Assembly (NCBI GenBank): GCA_947471745.1
Contig: CANJKZ010000820.1
Span: 689,501-753,500 of the forward strand
Source: Closterium sp. Naga37s-1
Lineage: Eukaryota; Streptophyta; Zygnematophyceae; Desmidiales; Closteriaceae
Length of the DNA: 64,000 nt
Direction of reading: 5' to 3'
Shown in pieces: positions 20,101 to 31,044 of this stretch (within the stretch, counting starts at the first letter, position 1; each line of letters starts with the position of its first letter). Under the pieces are notes generated by a model. That model searched no databases, was not told where the DNA came from, and was given only the letters and a program-made list of their open reading frames with translations. The translations under genes were made by a program, and so were the position numbers.

Positions 20101-23053
20101 TCGCTGTAGTGAGAGGGGGAGGAAGAAGGTTTTGAGGAGGGGGGAAGAGAGAGAGAGAGAGTATTCTGTGGAGGGGCGGAGCAGCGATGCGGCGTGAAAG
20201 GAGACGCGAAGTGGATTCAGCTGGGCTTGAAAAAACAAGGTGGAAGAAAGCGGATTGATTGACAATTCATCAAAAAGCATGTGCAGGGTGGAAGAGAACG
20301 AGCGGCAGATAAGCACGTGCCTTGTCAAGAGCAGCAGAGAGCCAAGCCATGCACGCGCGCTTGCTCACTCCAACGGTCACAAAGCCCTCGACCTGTGGGG
20401 CGGAGAGGGAGGGAAGAGGGGGAGTGGGGATGTGGAGAGAGCACGCAAGGCATGTGCAGTTTGGGAAGAGAGCGAATGAGACCATTCCAGTGCCATTCAG
20501 TGACAAGGACCGCTCGAGAGAGTGGCGTGGGGTGAGCTGGGTCAAGTAAGCATTCTTACTTGACTCACTCGCTCACTCATGCAGTCACTCAATGGCTCGT
20601 TCACTCACTCAATGGGGCACGTGGGGCAGCAGCACTCTGGCAGCGAGCTGCACTGCATCCATGGCTCGGGTAACGGATGTGGCCATGGGCATGTAGATGG
20701 GACGGGAGGGGGCTTACAGTACCCACCCATGCGGGGTACTGGCACTCACAACTCTCACCGGCACGTGGGGAATGAGCTCTCTGGCGGCGAGTTGCGCTGC
20801 ATCCATGGCTCGGATGACAGACTTGGCCATGGGCATGTAGATGGGCCACTCGGGGGTGGTGGGGTCTTGCAGGGCCATCGCGAGGGTGACTGGCGGACCG
20901 GGAAGAGGGTGAGGGGTGAGGGTATGGGAATGTTGGATGGGCCAGTCGGGTATGTGCACATGAGGATGAGAGCTTGCAGCCATTACATTGCACGCACTCA
21001 CCCACCACTCTACCACCCCTGAACTCTCTTCCTGCTGTTGCTGCTGACACCAGAGGCGAAACGGGCACCACTTTCCTCACACATGCTCACACCAGGGGGG
21101 TTAGGGTTATGGACTCGATATAGGGTGACTGGCTTACATGCGACGATCTCCTCCTCCTGAAGCTTCTGGCTCCTGCTGCTGCTGATGCCTGGTGGAGTGA
21201 CGTGGAAGGTGATGGGCATCATGGGCTCCTCGTGCAGCATCACGCCCATTATGCCCAGATCCACCACGAGGCTGCATGCGAGGCGAGATTGTGAGAGGGA
21301 GAGAACGGAGAGAGGGGAAGAGGAGAGATGCACGGGGCACCAAGGTGAGAATGGGCATCATTGGCTCCTCGTGCAGCATCACGCCCATCATGCCCATGAT
21401 GGGTATCATTGGTTGGCCCACCACCAGCCTGCACACCACAGTGGAAGCGCAGAGGGGAGGACGCTGATGATGGGTACCATCGCATTTCCTTTCACGCCTC
21501 TTCCTCTCACGCACCATTTTTAGCCACGCCCCTCCCACTCACGCCCCTCCCACTCACGCCCCTCCAACGCCCGCCCGCCCGGCCCTCCAACTCACGGGGC
21601 AGCAACGCGGATGAAGACAGCGTTCCCCATGGGCACGTGGTACCCGCTGTCGTCCTTGCCGTCGTCGCTGCCCGGGTAGATGCAATGGGCAACAAGGTTC
21701 TCACGACTCCCCCTCCCACTCACGCACCACACCACGCCCCACGCCCACTCACGGGGCAGCAACGCGGATGAAAACAGCGCTCGCCTTGGGCACGTGGTAC
21801 CCGCTGTCGTCCTTGCCGTCGTCGCTCCACCCCGCCCCAATGAAGAAGAGCACAAGGCCCTTGCTGGCATTGGGCATGTTGTCCGGCGCCTGGGAGGGTG
21901 AAAGAAGAGGGGAGGGGGGGGGGAAAGCACAAAAAGTTTGTCTGTTTGGGTTGGGCACATGCTACCCACGGTCGTCCTTGCCGTCATCGCTCCACCCCGC
22001 CCCAATGAAGAAGAGCACAAGGCCCTTGCTGGCATTTGGCATGTTGTCCGGCGCCTGGGAGAGCGAGGAAGCACAGCCAGGCGGGATGAATTGAAGGAGC
22101 TTATATTTGCAATTGCAAATCACAAACTGGGGCGGTTTCCCAAGGCAACTCAGACATCACATGAGAGTCACAAAGCGGTTGTTTCAAAACCAAATAGCTT
22201 TTCAATATAAAAACCGCGTGTGATGAGTCTGCTTTTGAGTCGGCTCAAAAGCAAATCATATGAGAGTCACAAAGTGGTTGTTTCAAGACCGTCTGACGGA
22301 ACAACATGCACTGCAACAAAAACTAGCGACGCTTTTTTATCGAAAAATGCCCAGTGTTCACAAAAAAGCGTTAGGTGGTGACACCAAGAACATCAGACTG
22401 GTACTTCAGTTGACAAAAAATCAGCTCACAATGAGGGTGAGGTGGTGCCACCAGAGGAATCGGTTGGTAACGGTCTGGTTGAGCCAGCGGTGAGCGTTCA
22501 CCAGCAGCACATACCCCGTCCACCACCCTCCGGCCTCCTTGGCTCGCATGCGATTGCCCGTGTCCTTCCACCTGCCAACACCAGGGCAGAGAGAGTAATG
22601 AACACCAAGAAGGATGGGTTGGTGAGAGTGACAGCACTATTCAGCCACAGGTGGAATCTCATGGAGTTTAGAGCCGAATGCATGATATTTTCTACCGCAT
22701 GGGCCAGAAGATTTAGCTAAAACTGCATGGCCGGCTTCGCATCAGCAAAGGCGAATGGTTCCTGCTGCATGCAACCATTGAAAAACTCACCCGAATTCCG
22801 CATCCGCGCTATAGACATATCCGTCCAGCAGTGTACCGCGACAGTTCCTCGCCGTCTCGCAGACGCTTTGCGGGAAAAGCGGCGAGCCGGACGACTGTGC
22901 GATATCGGCGGAGAGCAGGTTTGGTCGCACGAGCTCGAAGAATGTCAAATAAGCGACGGTCAGTGCGACGGCGAGCGGCAGAATGCGACGAGCCAGAGCC
23001 CCCTGGAGTCGCCTGATGAGGACCCCAGGGCTTGACGCGTGCGGACGCGTCAT
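16880..23053 (-). CDS. AprA-like / PhoPQ-activated pathogenicity-related family protein, multi-exon
   Basis: Reads as a PF10142-type alpha/beta-hydrolase-like protein, the family of Dictyostelium AprA and bacterial PqaA; no enzymatic reaction can be assigned from sequence. Minus-strand exons: 23053-22791 (one hydrophobic segment, then TLLDGYVYSADAEFG); 22571-22430 (GYVLLVNAHRWLNQ, FLWWHHLTLIV); 21890-21753 (LVLFFIGAGWSDDGKDD); 21271-21138 (GVMLHEEPMMPI); 20889-20759 (WPIYMPMAKSVIRAMDAA); from 20392 (VEGFVTVGVSKRACMAWL); 19948-19788; 19057-18963 (YTDPYFFRDRLTMPKLLIAA); 18635-18548 (RYFYFNDLPAP); about 17260-17185 (RRDFRFIVKQGLTGW); C-terminal exons around 17030-16880. The family GASKRGW motif appears as GVSKRAC. 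The N-terminal hydrophobic stretch suggests a signal anchor. The Met at 23053 is chosen because it directly precedes the basic/hydrophobic anchor. The C-terminus and one or two exons near 17800-18010 are unresolved. Confidence 0.8.
17108..17160 (+). repeat. (CA)n microsatellite
   Basis: About 25 CA dinucleotides with one interruption, inside an intron of the AprA-like gene. Confidence 0.95.
17599..17660 (+). repeat. 20-bp direct repeat, 3 copies
   Basis: GCTCAACAGCCTTCATTTCA is repeated three times head to tail in noncoding DNA of the AprA-like gene. Confidence 0.95.
19289..19735 (+). repeat. 33-bp minisatellite, about 13 copies, intron of AprA-like gene
   Basis: Unit of 33 bp beginning GCGTGCAGGAGGGAGAGCAG, starting at 19322, 19355 and so on. 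Because 33 is a multiple of three and the unit lacks stops in several frames, it yields long spurious ORFs on both strands. It lies between the exons at 19948-19788 and 19057-18963; a relic of the latter's start (GGATCCGTGTAG) is at 19266. Confidence 0.95.
19788..20106 (-). repeat. Duplicated exon start coding RVVAFISYGYDLINF
   Basis: The acceptor and first about 50 nt of the exon occur at 19948 and again at about 20106 on the minus strand. Only the 19948 copy continues to a full exon ending MRHIM with a GTGAGAG donor. Confidence 0.85.
20630..20889 (-). repeat. Duplicated exon coding PMAKSVIRAMDAAQLAAREL
   Basis: The intact exon is 20889-20759. A shortened copy with substitutions lies at about 20705-20630 and reads PWPHPLPEPWMQ in one frame. 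The family expects a single copy of this motif. Confidence 0.85.
21138..21460 (-). repeat. Duplicated exon coding MGVMLHEEPMMPI
   Basis: Two copies are separated by about 130 bp, near 21430-21340 and 21271-21138. The second continues to a donor in phase (EEEIVAC). The first copy also contains an internal short duplication of the MIPIMGMMG text. Confidence 0.85.
21598..22065 (-). repeat. Three copies of the FFIGAGWSDDGKDDSGYHVP exon
   Basis: Copies lie at about 22065-21957, 21890-21753 and 21665-21598. The first has a stop in frame after KDDRG, the third lacks the exon start, and the middle one is complete with both splice sites. The plausible transcript therefore uses only the middle copy. 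Confidence 0.88.
22231..22252. repeat. 22-bp palindrome variant, core TCGG
   Basis: GCTTTTGAG, core TCGG, CTCAAAAGC. The arms match perfectly while the core differs from the TCGA copies. Intron of the AprA-like gene. Confidence 0.93.
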
Positions 23054-23966
23054 AATAAACCGTTGTAAAGTACTGATTAGTTGCCTCACATTAAGAACCA
23101 AAATACAGTACGTCGCTACTGGTAAGAGCCTAAATGCATAGGCATTTACGATCTCGGGCCGGCTCCATATAGCTGAATGCAACAACGAAACCACGGGGTG
23201 ATATTTCAGTCGAGTATCTACTAAAATGCGGGTGCTGAAAGTGGTTTCTATTTTGGGATTTTTCAATGTGGGTCTTGAAATGGACACTTTTAGAAGTTGC
23301 TTCGATTGCAGGATAAAGAGAAGCAGGGGGGTACGACGTCCAAGAGCAATCCTACGCTACTGTTTGGAACACCAGCCATTTTAGCTGTTTATGATTATCT
23401 TGAGGTAACCTCAACAGACCTAATCAGGCATCCATATTTGCCACATATTATTCCTTATTTTCTTAGAATCTGCTAATTCTTCAAAACTTCGTAAGAAGTT
23501 TGATTTGACACCCCAACAACCACGAGCCATGAATGAGTTTATCCGCCAAATTATTCTGCCATTCTCCAGACATTGGTGAGTCGGTCTCAGGCGAGTACAT
23601 ACGAAGCAACAGAAGTGGAGACTGAGGACGCGTCACCTTTTTTCGATCCCAGCACCGATCCTACGCAGGATCGTTTTTTAGCGCATGCATCATGCATCAT
23701 CGCCCATTCACTACGACATGCAGTTCGACGACTTTCCATTACCTTTGGTCCATAATCCTTGGTGAAGTTTCTGAAGCGTGATTGACTCGGTGATTCTTGG
23801 TGATTCATTCACCGAGTGATTCACTCGGCAATTCTACTACAGGATAGCATAGGAATCCTGATTACAAGTTTGTAATGGACCCTGATGTAGATTAGGGTCA
23901 ATTTCAGTAGACTCTTCCGAAGATTCGTCTGAGTAGATTCGTCGCTTCAAGCAGTTATATCATCAA
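23054..23966. other. Divergent intergenic region, candidate bidirectional promoter
   Basis: About 0.9 kb between the AprA-like start (minus) and the serine hydrolase start (plus). It is more AT-rich than its neighbours and holds no recognised gene. Short ORFs at 23573-23755 have no family features. Repeated GATTCACTCGG / GGTGATTC text occurs at 23780-23830. Confidence 0.5.
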
Positions 23967-26900
23967 ATGGCGGCACGTTCTGAGAGCTCTCAAAATTCAC
24001 CAGGAGCGTCGCACCATCTAGAAAAGGAGGTTCGGCTCGAGCCAGACGCCGAGGCTGTCGAGGAGATTCTAGAAGATGACGCGGAAGATGCGGAGAAGAA
24101 TCGCGAAACTACGCGGAAAGAGCGACGAGGGGAAGCGGAGGCGGCAAGGGAGACTGGTGGGAGGGAAGGTGGAGACGAGGTGGGGCAAGGGGAGGAAGGG
24201 GAGGAAGAGGAGGAAGAGGAGGATTGGGAAAGGGAGGAGCATCTAACGATCGGTGATATAATGAATCGGGTGGGTGTGCTTGTCATGACTTGACCTGTCC
24301 CACCATTAAGCAGTACATTTCAAGACTCGCGACACATTGCAGTCCTCCAGTGCCTGACTGACACTCCGCACTCTACTGCACTATCCTGTCCTATTCTTTT
24401 CCTGTCATGTCTGGCTGGTGCACGCTGGAGTTGGAGGTTTTGTTGTTTAGGCCCCGCAAAACAATACTTCTACCCTGCCGGTCTTCCTCCCTCCCATACC
24501 GCGCATTCATGCAGGCAATCGCGGAGCAAGCGTTCCCGGGAGGAACAGTAGCCTTTGGCTCATTCGAGGGCCCTGTTTTCCACGCCTGTGAGTGCCATGC
24601 CATCATCTCACCCCTAGCAAACAGCTTCTTGTCGAGACACCTTAGAATCCGCCCGATAGCAGACCGTTTATCAGATTGCTTGATGATATACAGCATTTAT
24701 GTTATCAGATTACTCCACCCGCATGCGAGTTGACTTTTGAGTCGACTCAAAAGTCATCTGATATACAGCATGTATGTTATCAAATGACTCCACCCGCATG
24801 CCATGCAATGGTCTTCACAAATCCGCCACCCTTTTTCTCCGTGTTCTCTCATTGGCATGCGCTGTTCCATGATACTTGGCGCATGGCTCATGCTCCACTG
24901 ACATACGACGCATAACCTGACTGGGACTCTCAATCAACCAGCCTTCGGCACTTATACTTAGTACGGTATCTTATACTTTACTGTCCTTCCAGTGCTGTCA
25001 AGTGTGTCGGTTTTGTTACGCTTCACTTCCGCCTTTCCATCAATTGGTCTCTTTCGTTCAAAAGCCTCATTTACTAGTTAAGTTCATTTGGTTTAAGTTC
25101 ATTTTGTTTAAGTGTCTCATGTCAATGCCTTGTCGCCTCTCGCTGCTCATCCCTCTTCTTCCCTCCCAGTGATTGCAACAGACCCATCACCTCAGACTCG
25201 CTCTGGGACCTCGCCTCTCTCACCAAGGTGAATGGGAAGAGGGGGAAAGGGGGGAAGGGTTGAAGGGGGGTAGGGTTTGAAAGTTGTGAATGGGTGGCTC
25301 CAGTGATTGCAACAGACCCATCACCTCAGGCTTTGCTCTGGGACCTCGCCTCGCTCACCTAGGTTGTTGGGAGGGGTGGAGTGGGGTGGGGGGAAGGGAA
25401 AGAAGGAGGGCAAGACGGGGGGGCGTGTTTCTGAAAATGGGTGGTTGCCATATCCCTGCCATGAACCTCCATATCAGGTTCCTTGGAATATGAGTGCACA
25501 TTGGCCGTTGACTGCACTGACTCACGTTCCTCACCCACCCATCCCATGTGCCCTTGCATGGCTGCAGATCATGGCCACTGTTCCCGCTGCAATGATCCTC
25601 TACGAGAAAGGTCTATTGGGTAGGCTGCTGCTCCTCCTCCTCCCCCCCTTCCCCCCTTCGCCACGCTGCAACCCCGCCCCATACCGCCCGCTCCTTATCT
25701 GCTCCTTTCGTTGCACCCATGGTCTATCATCAATCTCTCGGCACTACCAAACACGTAGTCCCCCCTCAGCACCACCACCACTACCAAACTTAGATGCCCC
25801 ACTGCATCGTTGCCAGCCAGCCTGCATGCGGCACGAACGGGAAGCATGTGTTGACGGTGCACATGCTGCTTTTGAGTCGACTCTGACAAGCCTCTGAGGT
25901 GTTCTGAGCGCCTTTGAGCGACTGAGGTGTTTCTAGGCGTGTTTGATGTCACACTACCGAACCCCCTCCCATCCCCCACCACCACCACTACTACCAGACT
26001 TACAAGCCCCAGTGCATCGCTACCTACCTGCTTTCGGAGCAAATGGCAAGCATGTGGTGACGGTGCAGATGCTGCTGATGCACACCGCTGGGCTGAGGGA
26101 GTTCCACCCCTTCTTCGCCCTCCAGCTCTCCACTCGTCAGCAGGTGCGCGCTCTTGCCCTATAGCATCCATCCAATTCTCTCAACACAGCAGACAGCAGG
26201 TGTGGTCTCGAGGTCTGAGGGGAATGAAAGGGGTGTGCATCGTCGCGAGGAATGGAAGGGCAGTAACTGTGTGAAACAGCAAGCATGTGGTGACGGTGCA
26301 GATGCTGCTGATGCACACCGCTGGGCTGAGGGAGTTCCACCCCTTCTTCGCCCTCCAGCTCTCCACTCGTCAGCAGGTGAGCTCTTATGCTCTGAGACTT
26401 TTAATCTCCTCAATACAGCAGACAGCAGGTATGGTTTGGGGCAATCTGAAAGCTCAAATCTAGCAGACAGCAGGTGTGCTTTCTTGCTCTGAGACATAAC
26501 ATACCCCCTATAGTCACGTTACAACTGACTGAGAGATATTTTTTCTTGACCTGTTTCACGTGACTCGGTCACAGGAGATTGATTCTATTTTGGCAGGCTG
26601 CCTCTGCTACCCCCCTTAAGTCACATTTTAATTTGCAATATTCTTTCCTCGCTTTTTTCACGTGACTCAATCGCAGGTGATTGACTTTATAATGGCGGAC
26701 CATCTCTGGTACCCCCCTATAGTCACAACCCGCTACAGCGACCTCTCCATGATCGTGCTGGCGCTCGTGATCGAGCGAATCACAGGCTGCCACCTCAGCA
26801 CGTTCGTGCACCGGGAGATCTTCAGCCGGCTGGGCATGACAAGCACAGCGTTTCGACCAATCCCAGGGCATCACGGCAGCACGTTCCGACCAATCGGGGA

Positions 26901-29900
26901 CTCAGGAGGATTTGATCCACGTGTGGTCCCTACAGAGGTGGATTCTCTGCATCGCAAGAAGCTGCTGTGGGGAGAAGGTGAGAGAGGGAAGGGAGGTGAG
27001 AGATGGGAGGGAGAATCGGGGAAATGAGGGGCTTAAGAAGGTGGATGTTACAAGGCTGCAGTGGGTGTTGATTCCCGTGTGGTCCCTACAGAGGTGGAGT
27101 CGCTGCATTCCAAGAAGCTGCTGTGGGATGGCTTTTGAGAATTCTCGGTGCGACTTTTGAGAATTCTCAGTGCGACTTTTGAGAATTTTCGGTGCGACTT
27201 TTTAGAATTCTCGGTGCGACTTCTGAGAATTCTCAAAAGTTCCTGTGTCGTCCTTACAGAGGTGGAGTCGCTGCATTCCAAGAAGCTGCTGTGGGATGGG
27301 GAGGGTTTGAGACGCTGCAAACTGCGTACGGAGCATCATTTGTGTACAAATGTGGTGTCCTAGGGGTCCCAGTGCAGGCTATGCAGCGCTATTCCTGACT
27401 GACTGCCCCCACTCACTGACTGACCGCCTTCCCACTCACTTACTTCCCAGCCGTACCATCTCATCGCTGCGCCATTCCCCCATCCCCCCTTTCCCTCTTT
27501 CACCCCTCTACTCCCTTCCCCCCTTGTTCCCCTCCCCCTCCCCGCCAGTGCACGATCCCACGGCATGGATCATGGGGGGTGAGGCGGGTCATGCAGGGCT
27601 GTTTTCGACCATTCTTGACGTCGCCAAGGTGATTCACCCAGACCTATGCGTGGAGTTGGACTCAGGGAAAGGGCGTATCTATCTGTGGTTATGGGTGAGG
27701 TGAGTGCATGCATGTGTCTATAGACTCTATACCAGGTCATGCAGGGCTGTTCTCGACCATTCTTGACGTCGCCAAGGTGATTCACCCAGACCTATGCGTG
27801 GAGTTGGACTCAGGGAAAGGGCGTATCTATCTGTGGTTATGGGTGAGGTGAGTGCATGCATGTGTCTATAGACTCTATACCAGGTCATGCAGGGCTGTTC
27901 TCGACCATTCTTGACGTCGCCAAGGTGATTCACCCAGACCTATGCGTGGAGTTGGACTCAGGGAAAGGGCGTATCTATCTGTGGTTATGGGTGAGGTGAG
28001 TGGATGCATGTGTCTATAGACTCTATACCAGGTCATGCAGGGCTGTTCTCGACCATTCTTGACGTCGCCAAGGTGATTCACCCAGACCCATGCGTGGAGT
28101 TGGACTCAGGGAAAGGGCGTATCTATCTGTGGTTATGGGTGAGGTGAGTGCATGCATGTGTCTATAGACTCTATACCAGGTCATGCAGGGCTGTTCTCGA
28201 CCATTCTTGACGTCGCCAAGGTGATTCACCCAGACCTATGCGTGGAGTTGGACTCAGGGAAAGTGCGTATCTATCTGTGGTTATGGGTGAGGTGAGTGCA
28301 TGCATGTGTCTATAGACTCTATACCAGGTCATGCAGGGTTGTTCTCGACCATCCTTGGTGGTTTCCAAGGTGATTCACCACAACCCCCTCTCCCTCCTGC
28401 TTCCCTTCTTCCCTTCGTATGTAGTTTGCGCGCTGCATGCTAGCAGGGGGCACAGACCCAACGATGGGGCATCAGCTCGTGTCATCACGTACCCTCCGCC
28501 TCTTCACCACACCACCTCCCCCTTCGGACCACAACCCTCGACCATTTGCCCTCGGGTAACTAACCCCTTCTTGTAGGTGTGTTTTGGATGATTGCCCCCA
28601 TATGCCTCTGACCACAGCCCTCGCCCTTTCGTCTTGAGCATTCACCCTGTCGTGTTCACTAGGCTGACCCCATTTTGGTTGGGATTCACCCAGTACTCGT
28701 TTTTTAAAGGCACCAATACACATTTATACTTTCTTCGTAATCTAAACACCGCCAGCATCTCTCTTTTGTGTTCTCCTGATCCGCTCCCTGTCGCCTTCTG
28801 TCTTTCTCGCCCTTTCTCCTTCATTCTCTCTCCGTCTCTGCTGGAATCTCCTGGCTCGGTGCCCTTGCTAGCCTTGCTCCCTCCACTCCGTGCTCCTGCT
28901 TCAACCTTGCTCTCTCTCCACTCACGCGCTCCTGCTTCAGCTTGGGGCCAACAAACTTCTCAGTTCCCAGTTCATCTTTCCCTTGTTGCCAGCCACTCAC
29001 CGCATCTCTACTTTGACTTGTTCGTTTCGGTTCTCCCGCCTACCTGTCATTACTCCCTATATACGCTATCTTCCTAGCATTTTATAAGTCACGAATTTAT
29101 ATCTTGTTCACCTATTCTAAGATTAAAATCGTGACATCTCTCTCAGGTGGGACGTGGCAATCAGAAGGGGCAAGGATGGGTACACATCAGCGGGTCGATT
29201 CATGGGGCCTCGCACATTTGGTCATACGGGCTTTACTGGTGAGACATTGTGGTATGAGGCAGGTGGTTTAATATGTTATAAACGAATCAGCCACATCAGT
29301 GGGTAGATTCATGGGCCCACGCACATTTGGTCGTACGGGCTTCACTGGTGAGACGCTGTGTCATGGCGTCTGATCCTCTCGCTTCTACCTGTGTCATCAC
29401 CTCCACTAGCTCATCATGTGGGAGGGAGAATAGCTGAGAAAACAAGAAATACATAAAACTATAAAAAAAAAAACACACAAAAAAAAAACCACACACACAC
29501 ACACACACAATCAAACAAACAAACCTGCCTTCATTTGTTCTCTGTACTCTGGAAATTCCCACCACAGGCACATCGTTGTGGATAGACCCTGATCGCAATA
29601 CCTTTGTGGCTCTGCTCTCCAATGCCGTACACCCCTCCGTGGTGAGAGAAGAGAACCTTTCAGTCTTATCATTGTTTCCTGAAATTCTTACAAAACACAA
29701 GGGGGGGGGTTGAAGTCATTTACTCACCCAGCGTCCCTCACCGTTCGCGATGTCTGTCCTCTCTTCGCCGACACTGCTGTCACCACTCTCAGCCAACTGG
29801 CCCTCTTGCTACTTAGGCTCACTCCCACCCTCATCCCCAACTACACCCGCACCCTCTTCTGCTCCCCGTTCCCTATCCAGGACACCCCTTCGTCCCTCAT

Positions 29901-31044
29901 TGTTCGCGTTGTGCATCCTCTCGTCACCAATGCTGCTGTTAACATTACTCTTGGCTCATCAGGCCCTCTTGCTACTTCGGCACCCTCCCTACCCTTGTCC
30001 TCTTCCTCTCCCCGTTTTCTCATCCAGGACACGCCAACGGCCCTCACCATTCGCGACGTGCGTCCCCTCATCGCCAACGCTGCTGTCACCACGCTCGGCC
30101 AACTGGGCCTTCCCCGACGCACACTCACCTGGCACCTGGGCTCACACACAGGCGAGCAGACAGGTGTTGGGGCTGATGCAGAGACTGGCGCACATAGAGG
30201 TGTTGAGAGCGGTGTTGAGGCTGGTGCGGAAGCAGGAGCACGGGCAGTGGATGGCACAACACGGGTACAAGAAGCGAGGATGGCAGCAGCATGTGGAGGA
30301 GTAGGAGTAGAAACAAGAGCAGGAGGAGAAGCAAGAGCAGGCCAGGTATCCATGTTGATCGCAGCTCAAGGCAGGAGGGTGGGAGCAGCACCACCAAAGG
30401 GAGCACCACCAAGGGGAGGCAAGCTGGCAGCAGAGCAATCTGTGCCTCAGCATGGAGAACCGGCTTTGCCTCAGAAGGTGCGGGCTACCCAGCAGCGGAA
30501 CCAGCAGCGTGGGCATGCACTGCCGCAGCCATGCCGACCGGCCGTGGGTTTCGAAGCAGCGGGAGCATGCGAGGCAGTGGATGGGTGCCAATCCAGCTGC
30601 ATGCGTGAAGCAGCAGAGTTGTGCCAATCAGGTGGGTTGTGTGAGGCAGGTAGATGTGAGGCAGGTGGGGCGTGTGAGGCAGGTAGATGTGAGGCAGGTG
30701 GGGGGTGTGAGGCAGCAAGAAACCCAAGTGAGCATTATATTGATCTAAACCAGAGGGTGGCATGTGCCAGATTGGCATCGGGCTGTGTACCAAACGGGTT
30801 TGCCGCAGCACATGCCAGGGTGACGAGCCTGTGCGTCCTCCGTGCTGGTGCTAGCTGTGAGGTCGAAGGGCCCTTGGCAAGGCAAAGCAGTTGTGGTGAA
30901 GAGGTAGTGGTGAATATAGGGAAGGAAGGAAAGGATGGAAAAGACACACCGGTGGTGCTTCGATGGCTCACAAAGCTGAAGAGGGAACATATGGCTAGAG
31001 GCGGCCTTGTACTCCTTATCACTGCCTTCATTATTGTTCTTTGA
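23967..31044 (+). CDS. Class C beta-lactamase-fold serine hydrolase, multi-exon, with C-terminal extension
   Basis: Penicillin-binding/beta-lactamase-superfamily hydrolase; plant and bacterial relatives include esterases and peptidases, so the substrate is unknown. Exons: 23967-24270 (acidic N-terminus); 24515-24587 (AIAEQAFPGGTVAFG); 25170-25227 (SDSLWDLASLTK, the SxxK motif); 25568-25619; 25998-26143 (PVHRYLPAFG, MLLMHTAGLREF); 26677-26977 (TTRYSDLSM, the Y-x-N/D motif); 27549-27628 (GGEAGHAGLFSTILDVAK); 29147-29238 (TFGHTGFTG, the KTG-like HTG motif); 29568-29641 (SLWIDPDRNTFVALLSNAVH); 30028-31044. All three catalytic boxes are present. A short exon coding LTYDA near 24890-24911 is likely but lacks a clear donor. 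The last exon adds about 280 residues of Glu/Ala/Gly/Cys-rich sequence and ends in the hydrophobic tail GLVLLITAFIIVL, suggesting a tail anchor or lipid-anchor signal. Nearly every exon has spare copies. Confidence 0.87.
24732..24755. repeat. 24-bp perfect palindrome (arms GACTTTTGAGTC)
   Basis: Identical to 9459-9482. It is flanked by a local duplication: the texts ATACAGCATTTATGTTATCA and ATACAGCATGTATGTTATCA lie on either side, so the palindrome sits at a duplication junction. Confidence 0.97.
25165..25365 (+). repeat. Duplicated SxxK-motif exon
   Basis: The exon coding DCNRPITSDSLWDLASLTK occurs at 25170-25227 and again from about 25303. The second copy has CACCTAG in place of CACCAAG, so its catalytic lysine codon has become a stop. 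Only the first can yield an active enzyme. Confidence 0.9.
25787..26376 (+). repeat. Three copies of the exon coding VTVQMLLMHTAGLREFHPFF
   Basis: A diverged copy lies at 25787-25870, the full exon at 25998-26143 and a near-identical 3' copy at about 26279-26376, both with donor-like GTGCG or GTGAG after CAGCAG. The first is interrupted by half of a TTTTGAGTCGACTC palindrome at 25868. Confidence 0.88.
26570..26730 (+). repeat. Duplicated exon start before the YSD motif
   Basis: Acceptor CACAG/CGCAG followed by G(A/T)GATTGA and later TACCCCCCT occurs at 26573 and 26677. The first copy has diverged and has TAAGTCACA where the second has TAGTCACAACC in another frame. The second leads into RYSDLSM. 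Confidence 0.75.
26930..27300 (+). repeat. Three copies of exon end coding VVPTEVDSLHRKKLLW, plus 22-bp GAATTC-core palindrome array
   Basis: Exon-end copies lie near 26926, 27079 and 27252. Between the second and third, TTTTGAGAATTCTC-type units repeat every 22 bp (27133, 27155 and three more with substitutions). Only the first copy is in frame with the preceding YSD exon. Confidence 0.9.
27587..28370 (+). repeat. 148-bp tandem array of a serine-hydrolase mini-exon, 6 copies
   Basis: A 41-nt exon-like block coding GHAGLFSTILDVAK-type text starts at 27588, 27736, 27884, 28032, 28180 and 28328. Each is preceded by CTATACCAG (acceptor-like) and followed by AAG|GTGATT. The first block belongs to the true exon 27549-27628. 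The middle copies are almost identical; the last has several substitutions and an altered exon end. Confidence 0.95.
28371..29146. other. Long intron of the serine hydrolase gene
   Basis: Pyrimidine-rich sequence with no conserved coding block between the 148-bp array and the HTG-motif exon. ORFs such as 28592-29077 are Leu/Ser/Pro-rich and show no family features. Confidence 0.6.
29147..29350 (+). repeat. Duplicated HTG-motif exon
   Basis: The exon end coding SAGRFMGPRTFGHTGFTG occurs at 29147-29238 and again at about 29294-29348 (third word GCGGG versus GTGGG). Both have a GTGAGAC donor. The second copy has no intact exon start. Confidence 0.88.
29720..30110 (+). repeat. Three copies of the last exon's start
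   Basis: Acceptor plus ~75 nt coding SLTVRDVCPLFADTAVTTLSQL-type text occurs near 29727, 29880 and 30028. The third copy is in phase with the preceding exon (NAVHPSV|DTPTALTIRDV) and leads into the C-terminal extension. The frame is open through all three, so alternative acceptors would still be coding. Confidence 0.87.

Noticed and set aside
19220-20328. Long overlapping ORFs on both strands with LLHAAALALLS or CRRESRASAA repeats
   Set aside because: They come from a 33-bp stop-free minisatellite in an intron of the AprA-like gene.
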